Shown here: positions 37,216-37,562 of the stretch, one piece after another | Numbering within the stretch: position 1 is the stretch's first letter | Layout: each line of letters opens with the position of its first letter | Source: a virus | Length of the DNA: 37,562 bases | IMG/VR virus record: IMGVR_UViG_3300044948_000463 | Span: 1-37,562 of that record | Direction: 5' to 3' (one strand) | The notes under the pieces: model-generated | Told to the model about the DNA's origin: nothing | The model's input: the letters and a program-made list of their open reading frames with translations, nothing else | Databases searched by the model: none | Made by a program: the position numbers and the translations under genes

Positions 37216-37562
37216 TCAGAACACATCCTCATCAAACAGGTCCATCAGTAACGCATCCACGATGTCCCGCTTTTCCTGCCGAGCCTTGATCAGTTTCTCT
37301 TCGACAGTCTTCTTCGCCACAAGGTGGTAATAGATTACGTCCCTCGTTTGCCCAGGCCGATACTGGCGAGCCATCATCTGATCATAGTCGCCAGGCGACA
37401 TCAGGCCGGAGTTCAGCGTGATGCCAATGCGAGCGCGAGTCAGGTCGATCCCGGAACTCCCGGACTTACACTGCACGCCCATGATGTCGATGTCTTCCGG
37501 GTACGTCGCATGCTCGGTGAGATCCTTCCGTGCGCCGGAGATCTCTCCGTATCGTCGACCGA
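37216..37562 (-). CDS. SNF2-type helicase, C-terminal part (partial)
   Basis: 115 codons are visible and the gene continues beyond the window. YGEISGARKDL, then DIMGVQCKSGSSGIDLTRA with SGIDL as motif V, and YDQMMARQYRPGQTRDVIYYHLV with QYRPGQ as motif VI, are typical of the second RecA-like lobe of SNF2/DEAD-like phage helicases. KTVEEKLIKARQEK follows as in the family, and the protein ends LFDEDVF. It would use ATP to remodel DNA in replication or recombination. Confidence 0.9.
   Translation of the reverse strand, partial: GRRYGEISGARKDLTEHATYPEDIDIMGVQCKSGSSGIDLTRARIGITLNSGLMSPGDYDQMMARQYRPGQTRDVIYYHLVAKKTVEEKLIKARQEKRDIVDALLMDLFDEDVF

Overview
This window is part of a tailed double-stranded DNA phage or prophage genome with siphovirus-type gene order: terminase, portal, prohead protease/scaffold, capsid, head-tail connectors, tail tube, tail chaperones with a -1 frameshift, an 858-residue tape measure, then tail-tip genes. 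No integrase, transposase or CRISPR array is visible. Genes are tightly packed, and most junctions are 4-base ATGA/GTGA overlaps, a sign of translational coupling. The host cannot be read directly. The very serine-rich low-complexity tail protein, paired-cysteine motifs and a Cys-rich domain fused to a glycosyltransferase recall planctomycete-type proteins, but that is an inference from memory.

Layout. 1-480: the end of an upstream gene, a terminator, a small HTH protein and a second terminator. 536-7590: HNH endonuclease, large terminase, SNase-like nuclease, portal, protease-scaffold, probable decoration protein and major capsid protein, closed by a strong terminator at 7617-7650. 7679-17249: connectors, tail terminator candidate, tail tube candidate, G/GT chaperones (slippery GGGAAAC plus hairpin), tape measure, and tail-tip proteins including one with about 260 residues of Ser/Ala/Gly repeat. 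17242-28632: a large sugar-modification island with about nine glycosyltransferase domains in eight genes, three methyltransferase domains, a radical SAM protein and a TagD-like cytidylyltransferase. 28635-32475: small membrane proteins (holin candidate), an exported Pro/Asp-rich protein, a papain-like cysteine peptidase with complete triad, an exported thioredoxin and a membrane-anchored PAS protein. 32578-35271: a second set of probable tail-fibre or appendage genes, one DUF4376-like. 35275-37562: the opposite strand, with early or replication-type genes ending in an SNF2-type helicase cut by the window edge. A terminator at 35271-35294 serves this minus-strand operon where it converges on the late genes.

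The most interesting candidate system is the serine-rich tail protein directly followed by the glycosylation island. By analogy with serine-rich-repeat adhesins and their accessory glycosyltransferases, the phage may O-glycosylate its own tail appendage. This is an inference; modification of the capsid or of the host surface remains possible. Other notable items are a 19-residue Cys/Lys/Gly microprotein upstream of the protease, several small coupled genes, a tRNA-like sequence at 36190-36255, a 12-bp perfect inverted repeat at 28907-28967, and a lac-operator-like sequence at 37162-37184.
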